From Rhodocyclaceae bacterium (GTDB lineage: Bacteria; Pseudomonadota; Gammaproteobacteria; Burkholderiales; Rhodocyclaceae), in the NCBI GenBank assembly GCA_030824275.1, contig JAVBXY010000036.1, positions 124,001 through 188,000 on the forward strand: a stretch of DNA of 64,000 nt, written 5' to 3'. The position numbers were made by a program, and so were the translations under genes. This document shows, piece after piece, positions 1 through 8,286 of this stretch (positions are counted from its first letter, which is position 1; every line of letters begins with the position of its first letter). The notes beneath the pieces are model-generated. The model saw only the letters and a program-made list of their open reading frames with translations, made no database searches and was not told the origin of the DNA.

Positions 1-1
1 T

Positions 2-1462
2 GAACTGTGGAACCGGCGCAAGGACGGCAGCATCTATCCGCAATTCACCAGCATTTCCGCCGTTACCGACCAGCAAGGCAAGATCAGCCATTACGTCGGC
101 CTGTTCAGCGACATCACGACGCTCAAGCAAAGCCAGAAGCAGCTCGAAAAACTCGCCTACTACGATGCGCTGACAGGGCTGCCCAACCGCCTGCTGCTGG
201 CCGACCGCATGAAGGTCGCCATGGCCCAGGCCGAGCGCCACGAGCAGTTGCTGGCCGTCTGCTATCTCGACCTCGATGGCTTCAAGCCGGTCAACGACGC
301 ATGGGGACACGATGCCGGCGACCATCTGCTGGTGGAAGTCTCCAAGCGCCTGGAAAGCGCCGTGCGTACCAGTGACACAGTAGCCCGCCTTGGTGGTGAC
401 GAATTCGTCCTCCTGCTCGGCGGGCTCAACAACGTCGAGGAATGCGAACTGGCCCTGATCCGCATCCAGGAGTCCATCAGCCAGCCAATTGCGTTGGATG
501 AAGGCGAGGCGAAGATTTCCGCCAGCATCGGCGTCACGCTTTGCCCGCTGGACGGCAGCGACCCGGACGCCTTGCTGCGCCACGCCGATCAGGCCATGTA
601 CAAGGCCAAGCAGTCGGGACGCCACTGCTTCCACCTCTTCGACGCCGATCATGGCCGCCTTGAGGAAGCCCGCGACGAATCCCGCCAGGCGATCCTGACG
701 GCCATCGCCAACAATGAGTTCAAGCTCCATTACCAACCCAAGGTCGATCTGCGCGACGGCCGCATTATTGGACTCGAAGCCCTGTTGCGCTGGCAACATC
801 CGGAACGCAAGCTGCTCCATCCGTCCGAGTTCCTTCCGGTGATCGAATACGTTGCCCTCGACGTCGAGGTCGGCCGCTGGGTGATGGCCGAGGCTTTGCG
901 TCAGATGGAACTCTGGCAGCGCGTGGGCATCGCCCTGCCGGTCAGCGTGAACATCGCCGCCGTGCATCTTCAGAGTACGGGCTTTCACGACGAACTCAGT
1001 GCCCTGCTCCAGCAGCATCCATCGCTGCCCCCGCAGCAACTGGAAATCGAAGTGCTGGAAACCGGCGCCATTCAGGATCTCACCCGCGTCTCGGCGATCA
1101 TCCAGTCCTGCCGCGAACTCGGCGTACAGTTCTCCATCGACGACTTCGGCACCGGCTACTCATCGCTCAACTACCTGCGCCGCCTGCCGGTGGATACCCT
1201 CAAGATCGATCAGAGCTTCGTCCGCGACATGCTCGACGATCCGGAAGACCACGCCATCGTCGAGGGCGTCGTCGGCCTCGCCGGTGCCTTCCGTCGCAAG
1301 GTGCTCGCCGAGGGCGTGGAAACCGTCGCCCATGGCACCCAGCTGTTGCGCCTGGGCTGCGAACTCGGCCAGGGCTATGGCATCGCCCGCCCGATGCCGG
1401 CCAGTGAACTGCCGGGCTGGCTGGCCAGCTGGAAAGTCCCCGCCGAGTGGACCACGGCCTAA
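2..1462 (+). CDS. PAS-GGDEF-EAL signalling protein, 5'-truncated by the window
   Basis: This is the C-terminal 486 residues of a cyclic-di-GMP enzyme; the reading frame is open to the window edge, so the start lies outside. The first ~45 residues look like the end of a PAS domain (…GLFSDITTLKQSQKQLEKL), followed by a GGDEF domain with an intact RLGGDEF motif near base 390. An RTSD sequence sits five residues before GGDEF and matches the inhibitory I-site (RxxD). An EAL domain follows, with EALLRWQHPE, DDFGTGYSS and AEGVET motifs, so the phosphodiesterase residues look present. Both synthesis and breakdown of c-di-GMP are possible; which dominates cannot be read from sequence. The first in-frame ATG at 209 is inside the GGDEF domain and is not the true start. 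Confidence 0.93.
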   Translation, partial: ELWNRRKDGSIYPQFTSISAVTDQQGKISHYVGLFSDITTLKQSQKQLEKLAYYDALTGLPNRLLLADRMKVAMAQAERHEQLLAVCYLDLDGFKPVNDAWGHDAGDHLLVEVSKRLESAVRTSDTVARLGGDEFVLLLGGLNNVEECELALIRIQESISQPIALDEGEAKISASIGVTLCPLDGSDPDALLRHADQAMYKAKQSGRHCFHLFDADHGRLEEARDESRQAILTAIANNEFKLHYQPKVDLRDGRIIGLEALLRWQHPERKLLHPSEFLPVIEYVALDVEVGRWVMAEALRQMELWQRVGIALPVSVNIAAVHLQSTGFHDELSALLQQHPSLPPQQLEIEVLETGAIQDLTRVSAIIQSCRELGVQFSIDDFGTGYSSLNYLRRLPVDTLKIDQSFVRDMLDDPEDHAIVEGVVGLAGAFRRKVLAEGVETVAHGTQLLRLGCELGQGYGIARPMPASELPGWLASWKVPAEWTTA

Positions 1463-1501
1463 GCTAAACTTGTGGCCTCGCCGTCACCGCTCCGGGTGAT
1501 T

Positions 1502-1524
1502 CCATATCACCAGCGCCGACTTTT
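1502..1524 (+). repeat. Dispersed 24-bp repeat, copy 1
   Basis: Shares the core ACCAGCGCCGACTTTT with the other copies; the left end (tccatatc) is diverged from GCCGTRYC. It lies in the gap upstream of trhP. Confidence 0.7.
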
Positions 1525-1552
1525 CGCGCGCCGGCCCCCAGCAGGTCCAGAC

Positions 1553-2824
1553 ATGAACACCCCCGAACTCCTCGCCCCCGCCGGCTCCCTCGCCATGGCC
1601 CGCACCGCCATGGATTTCGGCGCCAATGCCATCTACGCCGGCCAGCCGCGCTACAGCCTGCGGGTGCGCAACAACGACTTTGGCAAGCTGGAGAACCTGG
1701 CCGCCGGCATTGATCTCGTGCACCAGCGCGGCGGCCAGTTCTATCTGGTCAGCAACATCCTGCCGCACAACGCCAAGCTCAAGACCTATCTGGCCGACAT
1801 GGCGCCGGTGATCGCGCTCAAGCCCGACGCGCTGATCATGGCTGACCCCGGCCTGATGCTGATGATCCGCGAGACCTGGCCGGAAATGCCCATCCATCTC
1901 TCGGTGCAGGCCAACACGGTGAACCACGCCGCCGTGCGCTTCTGGAAAAGCGTCGGCGTCTCCCGCGTCATCCTCTCCCGCGAACTCTCCCTCGATGAAG
2001 TCGCCGAGATCCGCCAGCAATGCCCGGACATGGAACTCGAAGTCTTCATCCACGGCGCCCTGTGCATCGCCTATTCCGGCCGCTGCCTGCTCTCCGGCTA
2101 CTTCAACCACCGCGATCCCAACCAGGGCAGTTGCACCAACTCCTGCCGCTGGAACTACGACGTCAAACCTGCTGGCGAGAACGCGACGGGCGACGTCTAC
2201 CTGATCGAAGAGGAAACCCGGCCGGGGCAGCTGATGCCCATCGAGGAGGACGAGCACGGCACCTACATCCTCAACTCCAAGGACCTGCGCGCCATCGAAC
2301 ACGTCGCGAGGCTGACGGAAATCGGCGTCGATTCGCTGAAGATCGAAGGCCGCACCAAATCCGCCTACTACGTCGCCCGCACCTGCCAGGCCTATCGTCA
2401 GGCCATCGACGACGCCGTCGCCGGCCGGCCCTTCGACGCCAGCCTGGTAGGCCATCTCGACGGCCTCGCCAATCGCGGTTACACCGGCGGCTTCTACGAA
2501 CGCCACCCGGACCGGGAATACCAGAACTACCTGACCGGCCTGTCGCAAACCGGCAGCAGCCTCTACGTCGGCAACGTGCTCGGTTACGACGCCGAAGGCC
2601 TGGCCGAGATCGAGGTCAAGAACAAGTTCTCCATCGGCGACCGCATCGAGCTGATCCACCCGTCCGGCAACAGCGAACATGTAGTGGAAAAAATAGTCGG
2701 CGCTGGCGGGACGGCGATGGATGTCGCTCCCGGCAGCGGCCACCATGTCCGCATCGCCTTGCCGCCGGATCGCGAGGGCGCCTACCTGGCGCGCTTCATT
2801 GACCCGCAGTCGGGACGCGCATAA
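1553..2824 (+). CDS. trhP: U32-family tRNA hydroxylation protein TrhP (YegQ)
   Basis: A 423-residue U32 'peptidase' family protein. It starts MNTPELLAPAGSLAMARTAM, typical of the YegQ/TrhP branch, which takes part in hydroxylation of uridine 34 in tRNAs (prephenate-dependent route in E. coli). The family cysteine cluster is visible at about residues 180-205 (GRCLLSGYF … GSCTNSCRW), consistent with iron-sulfur binding. Length is close to the E. coli homologue (~450). A longer reading from 1472 exists, but the ATG at 1553 is where homology begins. The C-terminal part ([12 protein letters not shown]) encodes one copy of the dispersed repeat. The gene stands between a signalling protein and ccdAB, with no obvious operon partner. 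Confidence 0.88.
   Translation: MNTPELLAPAGSLAMARTAMDFGANAIYAGQPRYSLRVRNNDFGKLENLAAGIDLVHQRGGQFYLVSNILPHNAKLKTYLADMAPVIALKPDALIMADPGLMLMIRETWPEMPIHLSVQANTVNHAAVRFWKSVGVSRVILSRELSLDEVAEIRQQCPDMELEVFIHGALCIAYSGRCLLSGYFNHRDPNQGSCTNSCRWNYDVKPAGENATGDVYLIEEETRPGQLMPIEEDEHGTYILNSKDLRAIEHVARLTEIGVDSLKIEGRTKSAYYVARTCQAYRQAIDDAVAGRPFDASLVGHLDGLANRGYTGGFYERHPDREYQNYLTGLSQTGSSLYVGNVLGYDAEGLAEIEVKNKFSIGDRIELIHPSGNSEHVVEKIVGAGGTAMDVAPGSGHHVRIALPPDREGAYLARFIDPQSGRA
2690..2715 (-). repeat. Dispersed 24-bp repeat, copy 2 (inside trhP)
   Basis: The complement reads GCCGTCCCGCCAGCGCCGAC then TATTTTTT. It is translated in the antisense direction as IVGAGGTA within the C-terminal region of TrhP. Confidence 0.8.
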
Positions 2825-2855
2825 ACTACGCGCATCCCACCCAAGGAGCCGGATC

Positions 2856-3092
2856 ATGAGCCCCCAGCCCAAGAAAGCCGCCAATCTCACCGTGCGCGCC
2901 GACCTGCTCGAAGACGCCCGCGCCTACAAGATCAACCTGTCGCAGACCCTGGAAGCCGCACTGGCCGTGGAAGTAAAGAAGCGTCGCGAAGCTGAATGGC
3001 TGGAGCAGAACAAGGAAGCCATCGCCGCCTACAACCGGGAAATCGCCGAGCACGGACTGTTCAGCGACGGCTTCCGCACTTTCTGTCGATGA
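2856..3092 (+). CDS. ccdA: CcdA-type antitoxin
   Basis: A 78-residue CcdA-family antitoxin. The N-terminal half (AANLTVRADLLEDARAYKIN) is the ribbon-helix-helix DNA-binding part; the C-terminal part (…NREIAEHGLFSDGFRTF) is the segment that binds the toxin in the family. The start is set by AAGGAG at 2843, about 8 bases upstream of the ATG. The stop overlaps the toxin start (ATGA), so the two are translationally coupled. In known systems CcdA neutralises CcdB and the complex represses its own promoter. This pair sits between trhP and ettA. Confidence 0.92.
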   Translation: MSPQPKKAANLTVRADLLEDARAYKINLSQTLEAALAVEVKKRREAEWLEQNKEAIAAYNREIAEHGLFSDGFRTFCR

Positions 3093-3406
3093 GCCAGTTC
3101 GACGTATTCCGCAACCCCGATTCCGGCAGCCAGACGCGCATCCCCTTCGTGGTCGTTTTGCAATCCGACTTGCTGGAGGCCGTCGATAACCATGTCGTCG
3201 CGCCACTATGCGCCAAGCATGACAAGCTGACCGTTCCAGTCCTCCGACTCAACCCCTGCATCATGATCGATGGCGAGGAATATCTGGTGCGGGTGCAGGA
3301 TCTGGCGACAGTGCCACGTCGCATGCTCAGGGACAAAGTCGCTAACCTCTCCGCCCAACGCGAGGAAATCCTCGCCGCCCTCGATTTTCTATTTACCGGA
3401 TTCTGA
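3089..3406 (+). CDS. ccdB: CcdB-type toxin
   Basis: A 105-residue CcdB-family protein, starting MSQFDVFRNPDSGSQTRIPF and of typical family length. CcdB poisons DNA gyrase by trapping it on cleaved DNA. The C-terminal residues that contact GyrA in the F-plasmid toxin are a conserved W-G-I tripeptide; here the end is LDFLFTGF, a common chromosomal variant with G but without W, so toxicity is uncertain. The start codon overlaps the stop of ccdA. The next gene, ettA, starts 13 bases downstream and may be co-transcribed. Confidence 0.9.
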   Translation: MSQFDVFRNPDSGSQTRIPFVVVLQSDLLEAVDNHVVAPLCAKHDKLTVPVLRLNPCIMIDGEEYLVRVQDLATVPRRMLRDKVANLSAQREEILAALDFLFTGF

Positions 3407-3419
3407 ACAAGGACACCCC

Positions 3420-5084
3420 ATGGCCCAATACGTAATGTCGATGCACCGCGTGAACAAGATCGTTCCGCCCAAGCGCACCATCATCAAGAACATCTCGCTC
3501 TCCTTCTTCCCCGGCGCCAAGATCGGCCTGTTGGGCCTCAACGGCTCGGGTAAATCCACCGTGCTGCGCATCATGGCCGGCGTGGACAAGGAATTCGACG
3601 GCGAGATCCAGTGGCAGCCGAACATGAAGATCGGCTATCTGGCGCAGGAGCCGCAACTCGACGCCGCCAAGACCGTCAAGGAGGAAGTCGAATCCGGCTT
3701 GGTGGAACTCATGGAAGCCAAGCAGAAGCTCGAAGAGGTCTACGCCGCCTACGCCGAGGAAGGCGCCGACTTCGACAAGCTGGCCGAGGAACAGGCCAAG
3801 TACGAGAACATCATTTCCACCGCTGGCGCCGACGTCGAGACGCAGATGGAAATCGCCGCCGACGCCCTGCGCCTGCCCGATTGGGAGGCCGTGGTCGGCA
3901 ATCTCTCCGGCGGCGAAAAGCGTCGTGTCGCCCTGTGCAAGCTGCTGCTCTCGCGCCCCGACATGCTGCTGCTGGACGAGCCGACCAACCACCTCGACGC
4001 CGAGTCGGTGGAATGGCTGGAACAGTTCCTCACCCGCTTCCCCGGCACCGTGGTCGCTGTCACCCACGACCGTTACTTCCTCGACAACGCCGCCGAATGG
4101 ATTCTCGAACTCGACCGCGGCGAAGGCATTCCCTGGAAGGGCAATTATTCCAGTTGGCTGGAGCAGAAAGGCGCCCGCCTGGAAACCGAACAGAAGCAGG
4201 AAGACGCCCATCGCAAGGCCATGAAGCAGGAACTGGAATGGGTACGTCAGGGCGCCAAGGCCCGCCAGTCAAAGAGCAAGGCTCGTCTCGCGCGCTACGA
4301 GGAAATGTCCAACGTCGAATACCAGAAGCGCAACGAGACCCAGGAAATTTTCATCCCGCCCGGCGAACGCCTAGGCGACAAGGTGATCGAGTTCAATGGC
4401 GTATCCAAGGCCTTCGGCGACCGCCTGCTGATCGACAATCTGAACTTCATGGTGCCGCCCGGCGCCATCGTCGGCGTCATCGGTCCCAACGGCGCTGGTA
4501 AATCCACGCTGTTCAAGATGATCCAGGGCAAGGAGCAGCCGGATTCCGGCGAGGTCGTGCTCGGCGCCACGGTCAAGATCGCCGCCGTCGATCAATCGCG
4601 CGAAGGACTGGACGGCACCAAGACGGTGTTCGACGCGGTTTCCGGCGGCGCCGACATCCTCACCGTCGGCCGTTTCGAGATGCCCAGCCGCGCCTACCTC
4701 GGCCGCTTCAACTTCAAGGGCGGCGACCAGCAGAAGATCGTCGGCAACCTCTCCGGCGGTGAACGCGGCCGTCTGCATCTGGCCACCACGCTGATCGCTG
4801 GCGGCAACGTGCTGCTGCTCGACGAACCCTCCAACGACCTCGACGTGGAAACCCTGCGCGCCCTGGAAGATGCCCTGCTGGAGTTCTCCGGCTGCGCCCT
4901 GATTATCAGCCACGACCGCTGGTTCCTCGACCGCATCTGCACCCACATCCTGGCCGCCGAGGGCAACTCGCAATGGAGCTTCTTCGCCGGCAACTATCAG
5001 GAATACGAAGAGGACAAGCGCAAGCGTCTGGGCGAGGAAGGCGCGAAGCCCAAGCGTATTCGCTACAAGCCGATCAGTCGCTGA
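3420..5084 (+). CDS. ettA: Energy-dependent translational throttle protein EttA (ABC-F)
   Basis: A 554-residue ABC-F ATPase, matching the ~555 residues of EttA. Two nucleotide-binding domains are seen, with Walker [10 protein letters not shown] and GPNGAGKST, signatures NLSGGE in both, and Walker [12 protein letters not shown] and [11 protein letters not shown]. No membrane segment is present, as expected for a soluble protein. The charged linker between the domains ([20 protein letters not shown]) is the P-site tRNA interaction motif region. EttA binds the ribosomal E site and gates the first elongation step according to the ATP/ADP ratio. The ATG at 3420 is preceded by AAGGA; the longer upstream reading overlaps ccdB and is not credible. 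Confidence 0.96.
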   Translation: MAQYVMSMHRVNKIVPPKRTIIKNISLSFFPGAKIGLLGLNGSGKSTVLRIMAGVDKEFDGEIQWQPNMKIGYLAQEPQLDAAKTVKEEVESGLVELMEAKQKLEEVYAAYAEEGADFDKLAEEQAKYENIISTAGADVETQMEIAADALRLPDWEAVVGNLSGGEKRRVALCKLLLSRPDMLLLDEPTNHLDAESVEWLEQFLTRFPGTVVAVTHDRYFLDNAAEWILELDRGEGIPWKGNYSSWLEQKGARLETEQKQEDAHRKAMKQELEWVRQGAKARQSKSKARLARYEEMSNVEYQKRNETQEIFIPPGERLGDKVIEFNGVSKAFGDRLLIDNLNFMVPPGAIVGVIGPNGAGKSTLFKMIQGKEQPDSGEVVLGATVKIAAVDQSREGLDGTKTVFDAVSGGADILTVGRFEMPSRAYLGRFNFKGGDQQKIVGNLSGGERGRLHLATTLIAGGNVLLLDEPSNDLDVETLRALEDALLEFSGCALIISHDRWFLDRICTHILAAEGNSQWSFFAGNYQEYEEDKRKRLGEEGAKPKRIRYKPISR

Positions 5085-5085
5085 G

Positions 5086-5790
5086 GTGAACGGCACCGCG
5101 AAGTACTTCGTCCCGCTGCTGGCGATCGTGCTGGCCGCCTTGGCCGCACCTTTCCTCTGGCCGGCTGCGGACAAGCCGGCCAGCACGGCGCCGGCCGCCA
5201 TGCCCTGGCAGATCGAGACGACCGGCGATGGCGGCTCGCGGGTCTTCGGCATCGCTCTCGGCAGCAGCAGCATGGCGGACGCGATGACCCGGCTGGGTGG
5301 CACACCGCAACTGGCCATCGTAATCGGTAAGGACGAGGCCGACGGCAGCAGCGTCGAGGCCTACTTCGATGGCATCAATCTCGGCCCGCTCACCGGCAAG
5401 ATGATCCTCACCGCTGCGCTCGGCCCCGACGTGGTGGCCGGCATGCGCCAGCGCGCGGCGAAGACGGAGTACATGGCCAGCGGCAGCAAACGCGCCCTGC
5501 TGGCCCCGGCAGATCGCGAACTGGTCGAGCGCACGCCCGTTGCCGGGATCGCCTTCATCCCCTCGGTGAATCTCGACGAGGCCACCGTGCTGCAACGCTT
5601 CGGCACACCCAGCGAACGCATCCGCAGCAGCGAACACACGGAACACTTTCTCTACGCCGCCAAGGGTCTGGACCTTGCCCTCGACAGCGAAGGCAAGGAG
5701 TTGCTGCAATACGTGGCGCCGAAGGATTTCGCCCGCCTGCGCGAACCGCTGGTGAAGCAGGCAGCCGCAACGCCCGTCAAGCAGCAATAG
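5086..5790 (+). CDS. Unknown membrane-anchored or exported protein
   Basis: A 234-residue protein starting with GTG, one base after the ettA stop, so likely translated by coupling. Residues 6-26 (KYFVPLLAIVLAALAAPFLW) form a hydrophobic segment that could be an uncleaved anchor or signal peptide; the rest is soluble and would be periplasmic. No motif was recognised. A phrase near residue 55 (VFGIALGSSSMADAMTRLGG) and another near 155 (LDEATVLQRFGTPSERIRSS) resemble each other and suggest an internally repeated fold of the SmpA/OmlA kind (weak inference). The 3' end overlaps the opposite-strand hydrolase by 14 bases. Confidence 0.75.
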   Translation: MNGTAKYFVPLLAIVLAALAAPFLWPAADKPASTAPAAMPWQIETTGDGGSRVFGIALGSSSMADAMTRLGGTPQLAIVIGKDEADGSSVEAYFDGINLGPLTGKMILTAALGPDVVAGMRQRAAKTEYMASGSKRALLAPADRELVERTPVAGIAFIPSVNLDEATVLQRFGTPSERIRSSEHTEHFLYAAKGLDLALDSEGKELLQYVAPKDFARLREPLVKQAAATPVKQQ

Positions 5791-6580
5791 CGTCGAGCTT
5801 GCCCATCCAGTCGAGCACCGCCGCCACTGTTGCGTCGGGATGCTCGAAGGGGTACAGATGGGAACCATCGATCCAGCTGATGCGCCCCTCGACGATCTTG
5901 CGCGTCGCATCCAGGCCGGCCTGACGTATCTCCCGCGACCGCTTGCCGGCGATGAAGGCCACCGGCCCGCCCGGTGGATGGCGACGCAGCCAGGGCACCA
6001 GCCAGTGCGGCACCGTGTCGTAGATGTCGGCCTCAATCTCGCGACGGAAGGCCAGGCGCCGCACGCCCTCCTCGGGATCGTGCTCGGTGCCGAGCTGTAC
6101 ATAGTCCCGCAGCACCTCCGGGTGCCAGCGGGCGAACATCTTCTTTGCCGCGAAATGACTGTGAACCTGCTCCACGTTCGGCCAGCGGTCGCGCCGCCCC
6201 TCGGCCACCGCCGCCGGCGAAATGCGCCGCCACTGGCCCGTGGCCTTGGCCACCGAGACCAGGCTGGACCGCCAGCCGCCGATCACCGGCGAATCGAGCA
6301 GGATCACGCCACGCACCCGTTGCGGCCGCAAACCGGACGCGATCAGACTCAGGTAACCGCCGAGGGAATGACCCACCAGCCAGAGCTTCTCTTCGCGCTG
6401 GGCGTCGATCAAATCCGTCAGTTGCCGAGCCATGCCCCGCCAGCGACGATCCACCGGGTAGGCATCGTCGTGACCATAGCGCTCGACCGCCACCACCTCC
6501 TGCCCGGCCGCCCGCCAGCCGTCGAAGAGGCGCCGATAGGTACTGGCGGCATAGCTGTTGGCATGGGAGAAGACGATCAC
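5777..6580 (-). CDS. Alpha/beta hydrolase
   Basis: A 267-residue alpha/beta-hydrolase fold protein. The nucleophile elbow is GHSLGG at about residue 70, with an oxyanion-hole region FSHANSYAAS at the N-terminus and a late His near LYPFEHPD. The N-terminal HAN motif and the compact length fit the YbgA/MhpC-like esterase group, but the substrate cannot be deduced. It is convergent with the preceding gene (14-base overlap) and lies 19 bases downstream of the sensor kinase gene, so it may be co-transcribed with it. Confidence 0.85.
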   Translation of the reverse strand: MIVFSHANSYAASTYRRLFDGWRAAGQEVVAVERYGHDDAYPVDRRWRGMARQLTDLIDAQREEKLWLVGHSLGGYLSLIASGLRPQRVRGVILLDSPVIGGWRSSLVSVAKATGQWRRISPAAVAEGRRDRWPNVEQVHSHFAAKKMFARWHPEVLRDYVQLGTEHDPEEGVRRLAFRREIEADIYDTVPHWLVPWLRRHPPGGPVAFIAGKRSREIRQAGLDATRKIVEGRISWIDGSHLYPFEHPDATVAAVLDWMGKLDAIAA

Positions 6581-6599
6581 ACCGGGCGCCTTTCCTTGT

Positions 6600-8261
6600 T
6601 CATTGCTCCGCCATGTCCCATCGCGATGCCGACGGCAAGGTCAGCACCACCAGCGTGCCATCACCGGGACGACTGTCGATCTGCATGCTGCCACCGATGA
6701 GCTCGATGCGTTCACTCACGCTGAACAGCCCGAATCCACTTTCCGTCGAGAATGGCTGCGACTGTCCTGGAGCGAAACCGCAACCTTCGTCCGCAACGGA
6801 AATCACCAGGGTCTCACCCTCCATGACCAGAGACACGTCGGCCGCAACGACCTGGGCATGCTTTGCCGCATTCAGCAACAGTTCGCGCACCGCACGGAAG
6901 AGCAGGCTGCCGAGGGTATCGTTCAACAATGGCACATGGCCCTCCGCATGGACGGTGACGTGCACGCCATGATCGCGACGCATTTCCTCTGCCAGCCAGG
7001 CCAGCGCGGGCAACAGGCCCTCGCGCGACAGGGCAGGAGGGCTCAGCTGCATACCCAGGGAGCGTATCGAGCGGTTTGCCCTGTCGACCATCTCTTCCAC
7101 GGTTCTGACCTGTCGCATCAAATCCTCGTGTCCTCGGCAATGCTCCATGCAATCGATAGAGGATAGGCGCAACTTGGCGATGGCCAGGAGTTGGCCGAGG
7201 TCGTCGTGCAGGTTCTGCGTGATTTCCCGTCGCTCCCGCTCTTCGGTTTTGGCCAGCTGGATCGACAGATGGCGCACCCGGCTTTCCGCCAGGCGTCGTT
7301 CGGTCACGTCACGAAACTCGCCCAGGAGGTAGCGCTTGCCGTTCAGCACCAGTTTCTCTGTATTGACGTCCGCATAGAAAATGCTGCCATCCCGGCACAG
7401 GACAGGCATGTTCTCGGCAATGGCGATTTCCCCCCTAGCCTGCTGCGTGAACCGTTCCATGATCCACGGCAAATCGGCCGTCGGGTGAATGTCGTCGACC
7501 CGCAGGCGCTCAACTTCCTCCTCTGTATAGCCAGTCATGCGCAGGAAGGTCTCATTGGGACTGCATAGCTTTCGAGTTTCAACTTCGGCCAGGACGATTC
7601 CGTCCAGGGCGTGGTTAAAGATGGCGCGGTAACGGGCTTCCGTATCCTGGCGCACGGCGTCGGCCTGTTTTCGCTCGCTGATATCGGTCAGCGCCATGCG
7701 CACCGCCGGCCGATTATCGGCATCCGCCGCGCGCAAGCATTCGAGTTGCGCAACGAAATGGGCACCGTCCGGGCCACGCAACATCAACTCGCCACTCGAC
7801 CGATCCCCGTGCTGGGTCGCTTGGGTGAACAGGGTGCGCCAACGGGTCAAATCCTCGGGAGCCACCAGCAGGGAGAAGGGACGATTCAGAATTTCCCCGC
7901 GTGGCTGACCCAGTAGCGAGGCTCCGGTCAGATTGATTTCCCGGATCACGGCGTCACCATCAAGAGTCAGATAGCCGATGGGGGAGAAGTCATAGAGATC
8001 GACATAACGATCACGGGAGTCTTCCAGCGCAACCAGAAGCTGGCGCAGGGATTCATTCTGCATCTCGAGCTCCAGCTTATGCACCTGGAGTTCATGCAGC
8101 AATTCCTTCTCGCGGAGAGACAACATGTCCCCGCCCCCTTGATCCTTCACCCCACGGGCTGTCGTGTTACGGGTACCACGCTGTGATGCAGACTTGCGCC
8201 CATCCGCTTGGTTCGCCTTGTCGTTCACCTGGCCTCCTTCGGGGTCATACCAGCGCGACAT
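6600..8261 (-). CDS. PAS-containing NarL-type sensor histidine kinase
   Basis: A 553-residue soluble kinase. PAS domains lie at about residues 83-200 (DRYVDLYDFSPIGYLTLDGD) and 208-330 (IFNHALDGIVLAEVETRK…). A dimerisation and phosphoacceptor helix of the HisKA_3 type follows, with His in REITQNLHDDLGQLLAI. The C-terminal HATPase domain has ELLLNAAKHA and DEGCGFAPG. No membrane segments are seen, so it senses a cytoplasmic cue. HisKA_3 kinases normally pair with NarL/FixJ regulators, but none is adjacent. An alternative start is the Met of MLSLREKELL about 45 codons in; the first 40 residues are low-complexity. Confidence 0.9.
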   Translation of the reverse strand: MSRWYDPEGGQVNDKANQADGRKSASQRGTRNTTARGVKDQGGGDMLSLREKELLHELQVHKLELEMQNESLRQLLVALEDSRDRYVDLYDFSPIGYLTLDGDAVIREINLTGASLLGQPRGEILNRPFSLLVAPEDLTRWRTLFTQATQHGDRSSGELMLRGPDGAHFVAQLECLRAADADNRPAVRMALTDISERKQADAVRQDTEARYRAIFNHALDGIVLAEVETRKLCSPNETFLRMTGYTEEEVERLRVDDIHPTADLPWIMERFTQQARGEIAIAENMPVLCRDGSIFYADVNTEKLVLNGKRYLLGEFRDVTERRLAESRVRHLSIQLAKTEERERREITQNLHDDLGQLLAIAKLRLSSIDCMEHCRGHEDLMRQVRTVEEMVDRANRSIRSLGMQLSPPALSREGLLPALAWLAEEMRRDHGVHVTVHAEGHVPLLNDTLGSLLFRAVRELLLNAAKHAQVVAADVSLVMEGETLVISVADEGCGFAPGQSQPFSTESGFGLFSVSERIELIGGSMQIDSRPGDGTLVVLTLPSASRWDMAEQ

Positions 8262-8286
8262 GATATCCCTTTAGAAAGTGTGGTAA

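Noticed and set aside
1484-2890. Long minus-strand frame opposite trhP
   Set aside because: GC-rich shadow of a real gene on the other strand; composition is unlike a real protein (Ala/Val/Gly-rich with no motif).
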